From Stenotrophomonas hibiscicola ATCC 19867 (GTDB lineage Bacteria > Pseudomonadota > Gammaproteobacteria > Xanthomonadales > Xanthomonadaceae): DNA of 64,000 nt. The DNA is taken from the NCBI RefSeq assembly GCF_000382065.1, contig NZ_KB907498.1:316714-380713 (forward strand), in the 5' to 3' direction. Below are positions 35,539 to 44,511 of the stretch, in pieces (position 1 is the stretch's first letter; each line of letters begins with the position of its first letter). The translations under genes and the position numbers were made by a program. The notes beneath the pieces are model-generated. The model was given only the letters and a program-made list of their open reading frames with translations. It ran no database searches and was not told the DNA's origin.

Positions 35539-35707
35539 CAAACAGTTCTCCAGGGGTGGTAACTCAGGGACGTTCTGCGCCGCCCTGAGGCGACGGGTTA
35601 GGATAACGGGCGCAACGTGTAACCGCTACTCACGATGCAGGCTATGACCCGCCTGCGTTTGCAGAGTTCAATATCACTTTTTTTTAACGTTTCAGGAGTT
35701 TTTCCCC

Positions 35708-36490
35708 GTGGCCGATGCCCTGATCGCTGTCTCCGACGACGGCGCCATCCGCACCGTGATCGTCCAGCGCCCGGACAAGCTCAATGCCCTCAACGCCGCG
35801 ACCCTGCAGGCCCTGGCCGATGCCTTCAGGGACGCCGCCGCCGATCCGGAGGTGCGCGTCGTGGTATTGACCGGGGCGGGCCCCAAGGCGTTCGTGGCCG
35901 GTGCCGACATCGCGGAAATGAACACTCTCAGCGCCGTTCAGGGACGTGATTTCTCGCTGCTGGGCCAGGCCCTGATGCGCCAGATTGAACGGATGCCGAA
36001 GCCGGTCATCGCACGCGTGAATGGTTTCGCACTGGGCGGTGGACTGGAACTGGCGATGGCCTGCCATCTGCGCATCGCCGCAGATACCGCCAAGGTCGGC
36101 CAACCGGAAATCAACCTCGGCCTGATCCCCGGCTTCGGCGGCAGCCAGCGCCTGCTGCGCCTGTGCGGCCGCGCCACCACCCTGGAGCTGTGCCTGCTGG
36201 GGGCGCCGATCACCGCCGCGCGTGCGCTGGAACTGGGCATCGTCAACGAAGTGGTGCCCGCCGACGCGCTGGACAATCGCGTGCAGGACATTGCCCGCCA
36301 GCTGGCACGCTCGGCCCCGCTGGCCCTGCGTGGCCTGCTCGATGCGGTGCACGTGGGCGGCGAATGCAGCCTGGACGCCGGGCTGGAGTACGAAAGCGCG
36401 CAGTTCGGCCTGCTGTTCGCCACCGAGGACATGCGCGAAGGCACCAGCGCCTTCCTGCAGCGCCGCCCGCCGGCGTTCCAGAACCGCTGA
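35708..36490 (+). CDS. Enoyl-CoA hydratase/isomerase family protein
   Basis: A 260-residue crotonase-fold enzyme. The oxyanion-hole segments are AFVAGADIAEMN and FALGGGLELAMACH. Both catalytic glutamates of true hydratases are present, E114 (GGLELAM) and E134 (GQPEINLGLIPGFGGSQRL), so hydration of trans-2-enoyl-CoA is likely. The start is GTG at 35708, supported by AGGAG nine bases upstream and by a normal family N-terminus. It is the first gene of a compact rightward unit with the small orphan protein and nth. Confidence 0.88.
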   Translation: MADALIAVSDDGAIRTVIVQRPDKLNALNAATLQALADAFRDAAADPEVRVVVLTGAGPKAFVAGADIAEMNTLSAVQGRDFSLLGQALMRQIERMPKPVIARVNGFALGGGLELAMACHLRIAADTAKVGQPEINLGLIPGFGGSQRLLRLCGRATTLELCLLGAPITAARALELGIVNEVVPADALDNRVQDIARQLARSAPLALRGLLDAVHVGGECSLDAGLEYESAQFGLLFATEDMREGTSAFLQRRPPAFQNR

Positions 36491-36494
36491 CGCC

Positions 36495-36848
36495 ATGGCT
36501 TCCCGACCCAATCCCGCGCAGTTGTTCGCCCGGGTCCAGGCAGACGATCTTGATGGCGCCCTGCAGGCGGGGCTGATGGACTACGTCGTCCGTGCCGGCG
36601 ACGAACAGCTGTTGCCCGGCCACCCGGAACTTCCTTCACGCCTGCAGCAGGCGCAGCAGCAGCTCCGCACGGCCTGGGCTGCACGCGAACGCTACCGCGC
36701 CCGAGCGGTGCGCCTGGCCCGCCGCGAAGCCGAACGTGACGCGCGGCGCACGCCCGCCCCGGCGCCGGACGTGAAGCCCGCCCTGCCCGCCGCGGCAGCC
36801 GCCATCCTCGCCCGGGCCAAGGCCCGCGCCAGCGGCAAGGAGCAGTAA
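36495..36848 (+). CDS. Hypothetical small Arg/Ala-rich protein
   Basis: A 117-residue protein: an N-terminal part (NPAQLFARVQADDLDGALQAGLMDYVV), a charged helical middle (QQAQQQLRTAWAARERYRARAVRLARREAERDARR) and an Ala/Pro tail ending AAAILARAKARASGKEQ. It starts five bases after the enoyl-CoA hydratase stop and overlaps nth by one base (TAATG). No family is recognised. The C-terminal half resembles the basic tail of RnfB proteins, whose gene commonly precedes nth in gammaproteobacteria, so it might be related to or left over from such a gene; this is weak. Confidence 0.65.
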   Translation: MASRPNPAQLFARVQADDLDGALQAGLMDYVVRAGDEQLLPGHPELPSRLQQAQQQLRTAWAARERYRARAVRLARREAERDARRTPAPAPDVKPALPAAAAAILARAKARASGKEQ

Positions 36849-37537
36849 TGGCGACCACGAAGAAAACCGCACGCGCCCCGGCGCGGCGTGGCGGCACGAT
36901 GCCGCGCGCCGACGTGGTGGAGATGTTCACCCGCCTGCGCGAACTCAACCCGCACCCGAAGACCGAACTGGAGTACAGCTCGCCGTTCGAGCTGCTGGTG
37001 GCGGTGGCGCTGTCGGCGCAGGCCACCGACGTCGGCGTCAACAAGGCCACGCGCCGATTGTTCCCGGTCGCCAACACCCCGGCAAAGATCCTTGCGCTCG
37101 GTGAGGACGGGCTGAAGCAGTACATCTCCACCATCGGGCTGTTCAACGCCAAGGCGAAGAACGTGATCGCCACCTGCGCGATCCTGCTGGAAAAGCATGG
37201 CGGTGAAGTGCCGCGCGATCGCGATGCGCTGGAAGCACTGCCGGGCGTGGGCCGCAAGACCGCAAACGTGGTGCTCAACACCGCCTTCGGCGAGCCGGTA
37301 ATGGCGGTGGACACGCACATCTTCCGCGTCGCCAACCGTACCGGCCTGGCCCCGGGAAAGAATGTGCGCGAAGTGGAAGACAAGCTGGTGAAGGTGATCC
37401 CCGCCGAGTTCCTGCTCGACGCGCATCACTGGCTGATCCTGCACGGACGTTACGTGTGCAAGGCGCGCAAGCCGGATTGCCCGGGCTGCGTGATCGCCGA
37501 CCTGTGCCGGTTCAAGGACAAGACCCCGGCCGAGTGA
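36848..37537 (+). CDS. nth: Endonuclease III
   Basis: A 229-residue bifunctional DNA glycosylase/AP lyase of base excision repair. The helix-hairpin-helix is LPGVGRKTANVVL with catalytic lysine K137. The essential aspartate is D155 (VDTHIFRVANRT). A [4Fe-4S] loop at the C-terminus has cysteines 204, 211, 214 and 220. The N-terminus is about 17 residues longer and more basic than in E. coli, which may aid DNA binding; a start at the later ATG (residue 18) would match E. coli length. It is translationally coupled to the preceding small gene. Confidence 0.95.
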   Translation: MATTKKTARAPARRGGTMPRADVVEMFTRLRELNPHPKTELEYSSPFELLVAVALSAQATDVGVNKATRRLFPVANTPAKILALGEDGLKQYISTIGLFNAKAKNVIATCAILLEKHGGEVPRDRDALEALPGVGRKTANVVLNTAFGEPVMAVDTHIFRVANRTGLAPGKNVREVEDKLVKVIPAEFLLDAHHWLILHGRYVCKARKPDCPGCVIADLCRFKDKTPAE

Positions 37538-37662
37538 CGGCCGCATCCATGCAGGGCGTGGATCGACTGCAACCAAGGCGCAATCCGGGCGTCATACGCA
37601 AACGGTTTCAATGGCAGGCCCTGCCGTGACGGGGCCTGCGGTGGATGTCTGCCGCGCGTGAA

Positions 37663-37680
37663 CTGTCACATTTACGCAAT
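37663..37680 (+). promoter_or_regulatory. Candidate Pho box before the OprP/O-like porin
   Basis: CTGTCACATTTACGCAAT matches the first half-site of the PhoB consensus (CTGTCAT) in six of seven positions and has an AT-rich spacer, with a weaker second half. It lies about 55 bases upstream of the porin ATG, where a -35 would be, with CTTTACCTTCTAGCC just after. It fits PhoB activation under phosphate limitation. Confidence 0.6.
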
Positions 37681-37733
37681 CTTTACCTTCTAGCCTGCGC
37701 GCATCTTCCCACCTGCCTGCAAGGCTCCTCTCC

Positions 37734-38945
37734 ATGAAACTGCATCACCAACTCCTGACGGTGGCCGTGGCTGCTGCGCTGTATGTGCCGGCTGCACACG
37801 CCGAAGTCGCCATCGACGTGATCGGCGGTTCGGAAATCACCTTCGAAGGCCTGGTCCAGGCCGACGGCAACTGGTTCCACAACGATGTGGTGGACCTCAA
37901 CGGTGGCGACGCCGGCAACGGCAAGAACAGCGAATTCGAACTGCGTCGCGCCGAGCTGGTGCTCAAGGGCAAGGGCCCGGGCAATGTGGAGTGGGTGGTC
38001 GGCTATGACGCCAAGGCCGACAAGTTCCTCGACACCAACGTGAAGTACAAGCTGCTGGGCAACGCCAACCACTTCCTGCAGCTGGGCCAGTTCAAGCAGC
38101 CCAACAGCCTGGAAGAACTGTCCAGCACCAAGAACAACGATTTCATTTCCAAGGCAGCGGTCACCAATACCTATGCCATCGCCCGCCGCCTGGGCGGCGC
38201 GTACAGCTACGGCCAGGACAACTGGTCGGTGACCGCCAGCGCCTTCGGCCGCGAGCTGACCCGCAACCTGGCCCACGGCAGCGGCTACGGCGCGCGTGGC
38301 ACCTGGGCCCCGATCAATGAAAAGGGCCAGGTCCTGCACTTCGGTCTGAGCTACGTCAATTACGACGCCGACGCCGACACCCTGCGTGTGCGTGCACGTC
38401 CCAATGCCGACCTCGCCACTGCCCGCCTGGTCGACAGCGGCAATCTGACCGACACCGACCGCGTCAGCACCATCGGTGCCGAAGCCATGTACTTCCAGGG
38501 CCCGTTCAAGGCCCAGGCCGAGTACTACACCAGCAAGGCCAAGCGCTACGACCACGACAACTACACCAGCGACGGCTACTACATCAGCGGCGTGTGGAAC
38601 GTCACCGGCGAGACCTGGAGCTACAAGGGCGGCACTCCGGGCACCGGCCTGCCGAACAACCCGGCCGGCGGCCAGTGGCAGCTGGGCGTGCGCTACGACC
38701 ACATGGACCTCAATGACGGCAACCTCGCCGCCAATCCGGTCGCCGGTCGCCCGCTGATCGTCGATGGCGTGCTGGGTGGCAAGATGGACATCTGGACCGT
38801 GGGCGCGAACTGGTACCTGCGTTCCAACTTCAAGCTGATGCTCAACTACGTGATGGTCGACAGCAAGAAGTACAGCTCCACGGCGCGCGGTTTCGTCAAC
38901 GACGATCCCAACATCCTGGAAGCCCGCGCGCAGTTCTTCTGGTAA
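37734..38945 (+). CDS. oprP: Phosphate-selective porin, OprP/OprO family
   Basis: A 403-residue outer-membrane barrel. A signal peptide (MKLHHQLLTVAVAAALYVPAAHA) is followed by typical OprP/O features: FEGLVQADGNWFHND, FELRRAELVLKGKGPGNVEWVVGYD, FLQLGQFKQPNSLEELSSTKNNDFISKAAVTN, and a C-terminal strand ending ARAQFFW with terminal aromatic residues. It should admit phosphate or polyphosphate into the periplasm. A Pho box precedes it and pstS follows, so it is the outer-membrane entry step of the high-affinity phosphate system. The choice between phosphate and pyrophosphate preference cannot be made here. Confidence 0.9.
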   Translation: MKLHHQLLTVAVAAALYVPAAHAEVAIDVIGGSEITFEGLVQADGNWFHNDVVDLNGGDAGNGKNSEFELRRAELVLKGKGPGNVEWVVGYDAKADKFLDTNVKYKLLGNANHFLQLGQFKQPNSLEELSSTKNNDFISKAAVTNTYAIARRLGGAYSYGQDNWSVTASAFGRELTRNLAHGSGYGARGTWAPINEKGQVLHFGLSYVNYDADADTLRVRARPNADLATARLVDSGNLTDTDRVSTIGAEAMYFQGPFKAQAEYYTSKAKRYDHDNYTSDGYYISGVWNVTGETWSYKGGTPGTGLPNNPAGGQWQLGVRYDHMDLNDGNLAANPVAGRPLIVDGVLGGKMDIWTVGANWYLRSNFKLMLNYVMVDSKKYSSTARGFVNDDPNILEARAQFFW

Positions 38946-39090
38946 GTCCCGCCACCTGCATTGAACCGCGAAGGCACGGCACCGGCCGTGCCTTCGTCGT
39001 TGCATCGGCACCCGCGCTGCCCAGCCGGCGCAGCGGACGTGACATCCCTCATGACGCGTGTCACGCCCGCGTCATATGACAGACGCGGAC

Positions 39091-39108
39091 GTGTCACGCA
39101 ACCGTTAT
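39091..39108 (+). promoter_or_regulatory. Candidate Pho box before the first pstS
   Basis: GTGTCACGCAACCGTTAT fits two PhoB half-sites (CTGTCAT) with five of seven matches each and a four-base spacer. It lies 60 bases before the GTG start. Further CATATGACAG and CGTGTCACG motifs just upstream (39058-39085) may be extra sites. Confidence 0.55.
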
Positions 39109-39167
39109 GGAATGTGCACCGAAACGTCGGGCAACCGCCCTTCGACCACCACCCCAGGAGTCTCCCC

Positions 39168-40184
39168 GTGATCCACGCCTTCAAATCGCGCGCCGCTGTC
39201 GCCATCCTGGCTGCATCGTCCGTGTTCGCCGCCAACGCCGCCGACATCACCGGCGCGGGCGCATCGTTCATCTACCCGGTCATGTCCAAGTGGTCGGCCG
39301 ACTACAGCGCCGCAACCGGCAACAAGGTCAACTACCAGTCCATCGGTTCCGGCGGCGGCATTGCCCAGATCAAGGCCAAGACCGTTGATTTCGGCTCCTC
39401 CGACGCGCCGCTGAAGCCGGAAGACCTGGCTGCTGCGGGCCTGGCGCAGTTCCCGTCGGTGATCGGCGGCGTGGTGCCGGTGGTCAACGTGGCCGGCATC
39501 GCGCCGGGCGCGCTGAAGCTGGACGGCGCGGTGCTGGCCAACATCTTCCTGGGCAAGATCAAGACCTGGAACGACCCGGCCATCGCCGCGCTGAACCCGG
39601 GCGTGACCCTGCCCAACGCCAAGGTCACCGTCGTGCATCGTTCGGACGGCTCGGGCACCACCTTCAACTTCGTCAACTACCTGTCCAAGGTCAGCCCGGA
39701 GTGGAAGAGCTCGGTCGGTGAAGGCACCTCGGTGCAGTGGCCGGCCGGCATCGGCGGCAAGGGCAACGAAGGTGTTGCCGCCTATGTGAAGCAGATCAAG
39801 GGCGGCATCGGCTATGTCGAACTGTCCTACGCGCTGCAGAACAAGCTCTCCTACACGGCGATGAAGAATGCCGCCGGCAAGTTCGTGCAGCCGAGCGACA
39901 CCTCGTTCGCTGCCGCCGCTGCCAGCGCCGACTGGGCCAGCGCCCGCGACTTCTACCTGGTGATGACCAATGCGCCGGGCGCCGAGTCCTGGCCGATCAC
40001 CGCCACCAACTTCATCCTGGTGCAGAAGACGCCGAAGAATGCTGCCAATGGCAAGGCGACCCAGGAGTTCTTCCGCTGGGTCTACAAGAACGGCGACGCC
40101 CAGGCCCGCCAGCTGGACTACGTGCCGCTGCCGGACAGCCTGGTCCGCCAGATCGAGACCTACTGGTCGCAGAATCTGAAGTAA
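39168..40184 (+). CDS. pstS: Phosphate-binding periplasmic protein PstS (soluble copy)
   Basis: A 338-residue phosphate-binding protein with a Sec signal peptide (cleavage after ANA, about residue 23) and no lipobox, so it is soluble in the periplasm. Phosphate-contacting signatures are ADITGAGASFIYPVMSKWSADY, YQSIGSGGGIAQIKAKTVDFGSSDAPL and HRSDGSGTTFNFVNYLSK. The start is GTG 39168 with AGGAG seven bases before. The downstream second pstS is clearly homologous along its whole length, so the two arose by tandem duplication. A hairpin terminator separates it from the rest of the pst operon, allowing much higher expression of this copy. Confidence 0.93.
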   Translation: MIHAFKSRAAVAILAASSVFAANAADITGAGASFIYPVMSKWSADYSAATGNKVNYQSIGSGGGIAQIKAKTVDFGSSDAPLKPEDLAAAGLAQFPSVIGGVVPVVNVAGIAPGALKLDGAVLANIFLGKIKTWNDPAIAALNPGVTLPNAKVTVVHRSDGSGTTFNFVNYLSKVSPEWKSSVGEGTSVQWPAGIGGKGNEGVAAYVKQIKGGIGYVELSYALQNKLSYTAMKNAAGKFVQPSDTSFAAAAASADWASARDFYLVMTNAPGAESWPITATNFILVQKTPKNAANGKATQEFFRWVYKNGDAQARQLDYVPLPDSLVRQIETYWSQNLK

Positions 40185-40244
40185 GCGCGTTCCCCCGCAG
40201 GAACGGGGGCGGCGGGTCCTCTCTCCCCCGCCGCTCCCACCCGG

Positions 40245-40280
40245 GCGCGAGATCCTCGAGATCTCGCGCTCTTCTTGTTC
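40245..40280 (+). terminator. Terminator-like hairpin after the first pstS
   Basis: GCGCGAGAT / CCTCGAG / ATCTCGCGC followed by TCTTCTTGTTCTTG: a 9-base perfect stem with a pyrimidine-rich tail. It probably limits read-through from the soluble pstS into the next gene. Confidence 0.7.
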
Positions 40281-40300
40281 TTGGGGATGCGCCTGACTCT

Positions 40301-40398
40301 GTAGAGCCGAGCCACGCTCGGCTGCGCTCTGGAGCGTGCGGACCAACGGTCCGCAGCTACCGAGGGCAGGGAACAGCCGAGCGCGGGCTCGGCTCTAC
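40301..40398. repeat. Three palindromic elements (SMAG group) between the pstS copies
   Basis: GTAGAGCCGAGC-type hairpin at 40301-40323, TGCGGACC-AAC-GGTCCGCA with a CTAC end at 40337-40360, and an inverted GTAGAGCCGAGC copy at 40375-40398. Together they form a dimer of inverted SMAG units enclosing a third hairpin. Confidence 0.85.
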
Positions 40399-40503
40399 CT
40401 TGCACCGGCCGTCATATCAGTGCGCAGATCCGGGGTTTCCGGGCACCTGCCGGATCGGCGCCAATCCTGTGAAACCCTTGTCAGAACGTGATCCAGGGCA
40501 CCT

Positions 40504-40541
40504 CTGTCATGGTCGTAATACGGCTGTAACAAAAACATCAT
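40504..40541 (+). promoter_or_regulatory. Candidate double Pho box before the second pstS
   Basis: A perfect half-site CTGTCAT lies at 40504-40510. At 40524-40541, CTGTAACAAAAACATCAT resembles a full Pho box (5/7, AAAA spacer, 4/7). The two units are 20 bases apart, two helical turns. The site is 53 bases before the ATG of the lipoprotein PstS and suggests PhoB control of the pstS-pstCAB-phoU unit. Confidence 0.65.
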
Positions 40542-40593
40542 TTCATAGCCGCATCCGCCGACCACGTCGGCTCTTCCCCGCTATGGAGTGACC

Positions 40594-41682
40594 ATGAAAC
40601 TGCACTCGGCCGGCCTTGCCGCCCTTTCCCTGGCCATCGCCCTGGGCCTGTCGGCCTGCGGTGGCGACAAGCAGGCCGCGCAGCAGCCGGCCACTGACGC
40701 TGCCGCTGCCCCCGCCGCTGCCGGTGCCAAGGTGACCGCCGAAGTGTCCGGCGCGGGCGCGTCCTTCATCTTCCCGCTGGTCTCCAAGTGGTCGGCTGAC
40801 TACAACGCCAGCACCGGCGCCAAGATCAACTACCAGTCGATCGGCTCCGGCGGCGGCATCGCCCAGATCAAGGCCGGCACCGTCGACTTTGGTTCGTCCG
40901 ACAAGCCGCTGAGCAGCGAGGAGCTGGCCCAGGCCGGCCTGGCGCAGTTCCCGTCGGCCATCGGCGGCGTGGTGCCGGTGGTCAACATCGAAGGCCTGGA
41001 AGCCGGCAAGCTGCGCCTGAGCGGCGCCCTGCTGGCCGACATCTTCCTGGGCAAGGTCAAGACCTGGAACGACCCGGCCATCGTCGCCGCCAACCCGGGC
41101 GTGAAGCTGCCAGACGGCAAGATCACCCTGGTCCACCGTTCGGACGGTTCGGGCACCACCTTCAACTTCTCCAACTACCTGTCCAAGGTCAGCCCGGAGT
41201 GGAAGAGCAAGGTCGGCGAAGGCACCTCGGTGCAGTGGCCGGACGGCGTCGGTGGCAAGGGCAATGAAGGCGTCGCGTCCTACGTGAAGCAGATCAAGGG
41301 CTCGATCGGTTACGTCGAACTGGCCTACGCGCTGCAGAACGGCATGCCGTACACCGCCATGCAGAACGCGGCCGGCAACTGGGTCGAGCCGAGCGCGGAG
41401 ACCTTCGCCGCCGCGGCCGCCAGCGCCGACTGGGCCAGCGCCAAGGACTTCAACCTGGTCATCACCAATGCCCCGGGCGAGCAGGCGTGGCCGATCACCG
41501 CCACCAACTTCATGCTGATGCAGAAGAAGCCGAAGGATGCCAAGCGCAACCAGGACACCCTGGCCTTCTTCAAGTGGGCCTTCGAAAACGGCCAGGCGCA
41601 GGCCAACGAGCTGCACTACGTGCCGCTGCCGGCCGAACTGGTCAAGCAGATCGAGGCCTACTGGGCGACCGACCTGAAGTGA
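40594..41682 (+). CDS. pstS: Phosphate-binding lipoprotein PstS (anchored copy)
   Basis: A 362-residue phosphate-binding protein with a lipoprotein signal (MKLHSAGLAALSLAIALGLSAC, acylated C22) and a 25-residue Ala/Gln-rich linker before the folded part. Binding motifs are the same as in the first copy (SGAGASFIFPLVSKWSADY, YQSIGSGGGIAQIKAGTVDFGSSDKPL, HRSDGSGTTFNFSNYLSK). ATG 40594 with GGAG five bases upstream is preferred; GTG 40588 is in frame. As the copy directly upstream of pstC it is likely the one working at the permease, while the soluble copy may act as a diffusible catcher. Confidence 0.93.
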   Translation: MKLHSAGLAALSLAIALGLSACGGDKQAAQQPATDAAAAPAAAGAKVTAEVSGAGASFIFPLVSKWSADYNASTGAKINYQSIGSGGGIAQIKAGTVDFGSSDKPLSSEELAQAGLAQFPSAIGGVVPVVNIEGLEAGKLRLSGALLADIFLGKVKTWNDPAIVAANPGVKLPDGKITLVHRSDGSGTTFNFSNYLSKVSPEWKSKVGEGTSVQWPDGVGGKGNEGVASYVKQIKGSIGYVELAYALQNGMPYTAMQNAAGNWVEPSAETFAAAAASADWASAKDFNLVITNAPGEQAWPITATNFMLMQKKPKDAKRNQDTLAFFKWAFENGQAQANELHYVPLPAELVKQIEAYWATDLK

Positions 41683-41764
41683 TGGACACGACGGTGCCCG
41701 CCCCGCGCGGGCACCGCTTGTTCCGCGCCGTGCCGCCCCGCCCCTTCCTGGCCCAGCCGTCCCC

Positions 41765-42733
41765 ATGAATGCCATCGCCCAGCCTGTAGCCGCCCCGTCC
41801 ACGCGTGATGCGCGTGATGCCCGCAACGACACACTGTTCCGATGGGTGCTGGTCGGCACCGTCATCTTCGTCCTGATCGCCCTGGCCTGCGCCGCGCTGT
41901 CGATGCTGTGGGGCGGTCGCCATGCCCTGCAGATGCAGGGCCTGAGCTTCTTCTTCTCCGCTGACTGGAATCCGGTCGAAAACAAGTTCGGCGCTCTGGC
42001 TCCGATCTACGGCACCCTGGTCACCGCCGTCATCGCGATGGTCATCGCCGTGCCGGTCAGCTTCGGCATCGCCTTCTTCCTCACCGAAGTCGCGCCGCGC
42101 TGGCTGCGTGGCCCGGTCGGTACCGCCATCGAACTGCTGGCCGGCATCCCTTCGATCATCTACGGCATGTGGGGCCTGTTCGTGCTGGTGCCGGTGATGA
42201 CCGAGTACGTCACCCCGTTCCTCAACGAGACCCTGGGCGAATGGCCGGTGATCGGCCCGATGTTCCAGGGCCCGCCGCTGGGCATCGGCATGCTCACCGC
42301 CGGTTTCGTGCTGGCCATCATGGTCATTCCGTTCATCTCCTCGGTGATGCGCGAAGTGTTCCTGACCGTGCCGACCCGCCTGAAGGAATCGGCCTATGCG
42401 CTGGGCTCCACCAAGTGGGAAGTGAGCTGGGACATCGTCCTGCCCTACACCCGTTCGGCGGTCATCGGCGGCATCTTCCTCGGCCTCGGCCGCGCGCTGG
42501 GCGAAACGATGGCGGTGGCCTTCGTGATCGGCAACAGCGTGCGCCTGTCGCCGTCGCTGCTGGAACCGGGCACCACCATCGCCGCGCTGATCGCCAATGA
42601 TTTCGGCGAAGCCACTGAAACCTACCGTTCGGCCCTGCTGCTGCTCGGCTTCGTCCTCTTCATCGTCACCTTCGTGGTGCTTGCCATCGCCCGCCTGATG
42701 CTGATGCGCCTGTCCCGCAAGGAGGGCAACTGA
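41765..42733 (+). CDS. pstC: Phosphate ABC transporter permease PstC
   Basis: A 322-residue inner-membrane permease with about six helices. Features are the initial helix WVLVGTVIFVLIALACAALSMLW, the conserved FSADWNPVENKFGALAPIYGTLVTAVIAM, LAGIPSIIYGMWGLFVLVP and the EAA-like loop LKESAYALGSTKWEVSWDIVLPY. It pairs with PstA to form the channel. A gap of 82 bases separates it from pstS; its stop overlaps the pstA start by one base (TGATG). Confidence 0.95.
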   Translation: MNAIAQPVAAPSTRDARDARNDTLFRWVLVGTVIFVLIALACAALSMLWGGRHALQMQGLSFFFSADWNPVENKFGALAPIYGTLVTAVIAMVIAVPVSFGIAFFLTEVAPRWLRGPVGTAIELLAGIPSIIYGMWGLFVLVPVMTEYVTPFLNETLGEWPVIGPMFQGPPLGIGMLTAGFVLAIMVIPFISSVMREVFLTVPTRLKESAYALGSTKWEVSWDIVLPYTRSAVIGGIFLGLGRALGETMAVAFVIGNSVRLSPSLLEPGTTIAALIANDFGEATETYRSALLLLGFVLFIVTFVVLAIARLMLMRLSRKEGN

Positions 42734-43596
42734 TGTCCACCACCGCTGATTCGCTGTACCTGCGCCGCCGCATCGGCAACGTCGTTGCGATCACTGCGTC
42801 CTGCGCCACCGCCCTGTTCGGCCTGTTTTTCCTGGGCTGGATCCTGTTCACCCTGGCTGCCAAGGGCCTGGCCGGCATCAACTGGGATCTGTTCACCAAG
42901 ATGACGCCACCGCCGATGCAGGACGGCGGCCTCGCCAACGCCTTCTTCGGCAGTGCCGTGATGTGTGCACTGGCCATCGGCATCGGCACCCCGCTGGGCG
43001 TGCTGGCCGGCACCTGGCTGGCCGAGTATGGCAACGCCCGCAAGGCCGGCACCGTGGTCCGCTTCGTCAACGACATCCTGCTGTCGGCGCCGTCCATCGT
43101 GCTGGGCCTGTTCGTCTACACGCTGTATGTAATGCAGACCGGCGGCAATTTCTCGGCGTTCGCCGGCGCCCTGTCGCTGGCCTTCATCGTGCTGCCGGTG
43201 GTGGTGCGCACCACCGACGAGATGCTGCGCCTGGTGCCCTCGCAGATGCGCGAAGCGGCCCTGTCGCTGGGCATCCCGCAGTGGAAGGTGATCGTGCAGG
43301 TGCTGTACCGCAGTGCCTCGGCCGGCATCATCACCGGCATCCTGCTGGCGCTGGCCCGCATCTCCGGCGAGACCGCTCCGCTGCTGTTCACCGCCTTCGG
43401 CAACCAGTACTGGAACAACAACATCTTCCAGCCGATGGCTTCGGTGCCGGTGGTGATGAACCAGTTCGCCGGCAGCCCGTACGAATCCTGGCAGGTACTG
43501 GCCTGGGCCGGTGCCCTGGTGCTGACTGTCTTCGTGCTGCTGGTCAGCCTTGCCGCCCGCGGCATCCTGCTGCGCAACCGTATCTCCCATGACTGA
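42733..43596 (+). CDS. pstA: Phosphate ABC transporter permease PstA
   Basis: A 287-residue permease of the same fold as PstC. It has a first helix near 17-45 ([30 protein letters not shown]), [51 protein letters not shown] and the EAA loop [40 protein letters not shown] near the C-terminal side is typical of PstA. It overlaps pstC by one base and lies directly before pstB. Confidence 0.95.
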   Translation: MSTTADSLYLRRRIGNVVAITASCATALFGLFFLGWILFTLAAKGLAGINWDLFTKMTPPPMQDGGLANAFFGSAVMCALAIGIGTPLGVLAGTWLAEYGNARKAGTVVRFVNDILLSAPSIVLGLFVYTLYVMQTGGNFSAFAGALSLAFIVLPVVVRTTDEMLRLVPSQMREAALSLGIPQWKVIVQVLYRSASAGIITGILLALARISGETAPLLFTAFGNQYWNNNIFQPMASVPVVMNQFAGSPYESWQVLAWAGALVLTVFVLLVSLAARGILLRNRISHD

Positions 43597-43615
43597 CCTT
43601 TCCGTGGACAACGCC

Positions 43616-44446
43616 ATGAACGACCTTTCCAACGCCGTGCCGATGCAGCGCATCGCCGTGCCGTCCTCGCACGAGAGCCTGCACACGCCGTCGCCGGTGA
43701 AGCTGGCTGCGCGTGGACTGGACTTCTACTACGACAAGTTCCACGCCCTGAAGGGCATCAACCTGGAAATTCCGGAAAAGCGCGTGACCGCGCTGATCGG
43801 TCCTTCCGGTTGCGGCAAATCGACCCTGCTGCGCATCTTCAACCGCATCTACGCGCTGTACCCGAAGCTGGAAGCGCGCGGTGAAGTGCTGCTGGACGGC
43901 GAGAACATCCTGTCGCCGAAGTACCCGATGAACCGCCTGCGCAGCAAGGTCGGCATGGTGTTCCAGAAGCCGGTGCCGTTCCCGATGACCATCTTCGAGA
44001 ACGTGGCCTACGGCATCCGCCACCACGAGAAGCTGAGCAAGGCCGATATGGCCGACCGCGTCGAGCAGGCACTGCGCCAGGGTGCACTGTGGGACGAAGT
44101 GAAGGACAAGCTGGGGCAGAGCGCGCTGGGCCTTTCCGGTGGCCAGCAGCAGCGCCTGTGCATCGCCCGTGCCGTGGCGCTGCGCCCGTCGGTGCTACTG
44201 CTGGACGAGCCGACCTCGGCGCTGGATCCGATCTCGACCAGCCGCATCGAGCAGCTGGTGGAAGAGCTCAAGCACGAGTACACCATCGTCATCGTCACCC
44301 ACAACATGCAGCAGGCCGCGCGCGTTTCCGACTACACCGCCTTCATGTACCTGGGCGACCTGATCGAGCACGACCGCACCGAAGTGATCTTCTCGCAGCC
44401 GTCGCAGCGGCAGACCGAGGACTACATCACCGGTCGCTTCGGCTGA
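43616..44446 (+). CDS. pstB: Phosphate ABC transporter ATPase PstB
   Basis: A 276-residue ABC ATPase with Walker [11 protein letters not shown]-loop [19 protein letters not shown], signature [14 protein letters not shown] and Walker [17 protein letters not shown]. The H-loop [29 protein letters not shown] is characteristic of PstB. ATG 43616 gives the normal family length. ATG 43589, which overlaps the pstA stop, would add nine residues and is also possible because neither has a strong ribosome binding site. Confidence 0.95.
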   Translation: MNDLSNAVPMQRIAVPSSHESLHTPSPVKLAARGLDFYYDKFHALKGINLEIPEKRVTALIGPSGCGKSTLLRIFNRIYALYPKLEARGEVLLDGENILSPKYPMNRLRSKVGMVFQKPVPFPMTIFENVAYGIRHHEKLSKADMADRVEQALRQGALWDEVKDKLGQSALGLSGGQQQRLCIARAVALRPSVLLLDEPTSALDPISTSRIEQLVEELKHEYTIVIVTHNMQQAARVSDYTAFMYLGDLIEHDRTEVIFSQPSQRQTEDYITGRFG

Positions 44447-44511
44447 TCGACGCTGATCCTTCGCCACATGTCCCAGCCAGGCACGGCTTGGCTCCACCCG
44501 GATTGCAGACC

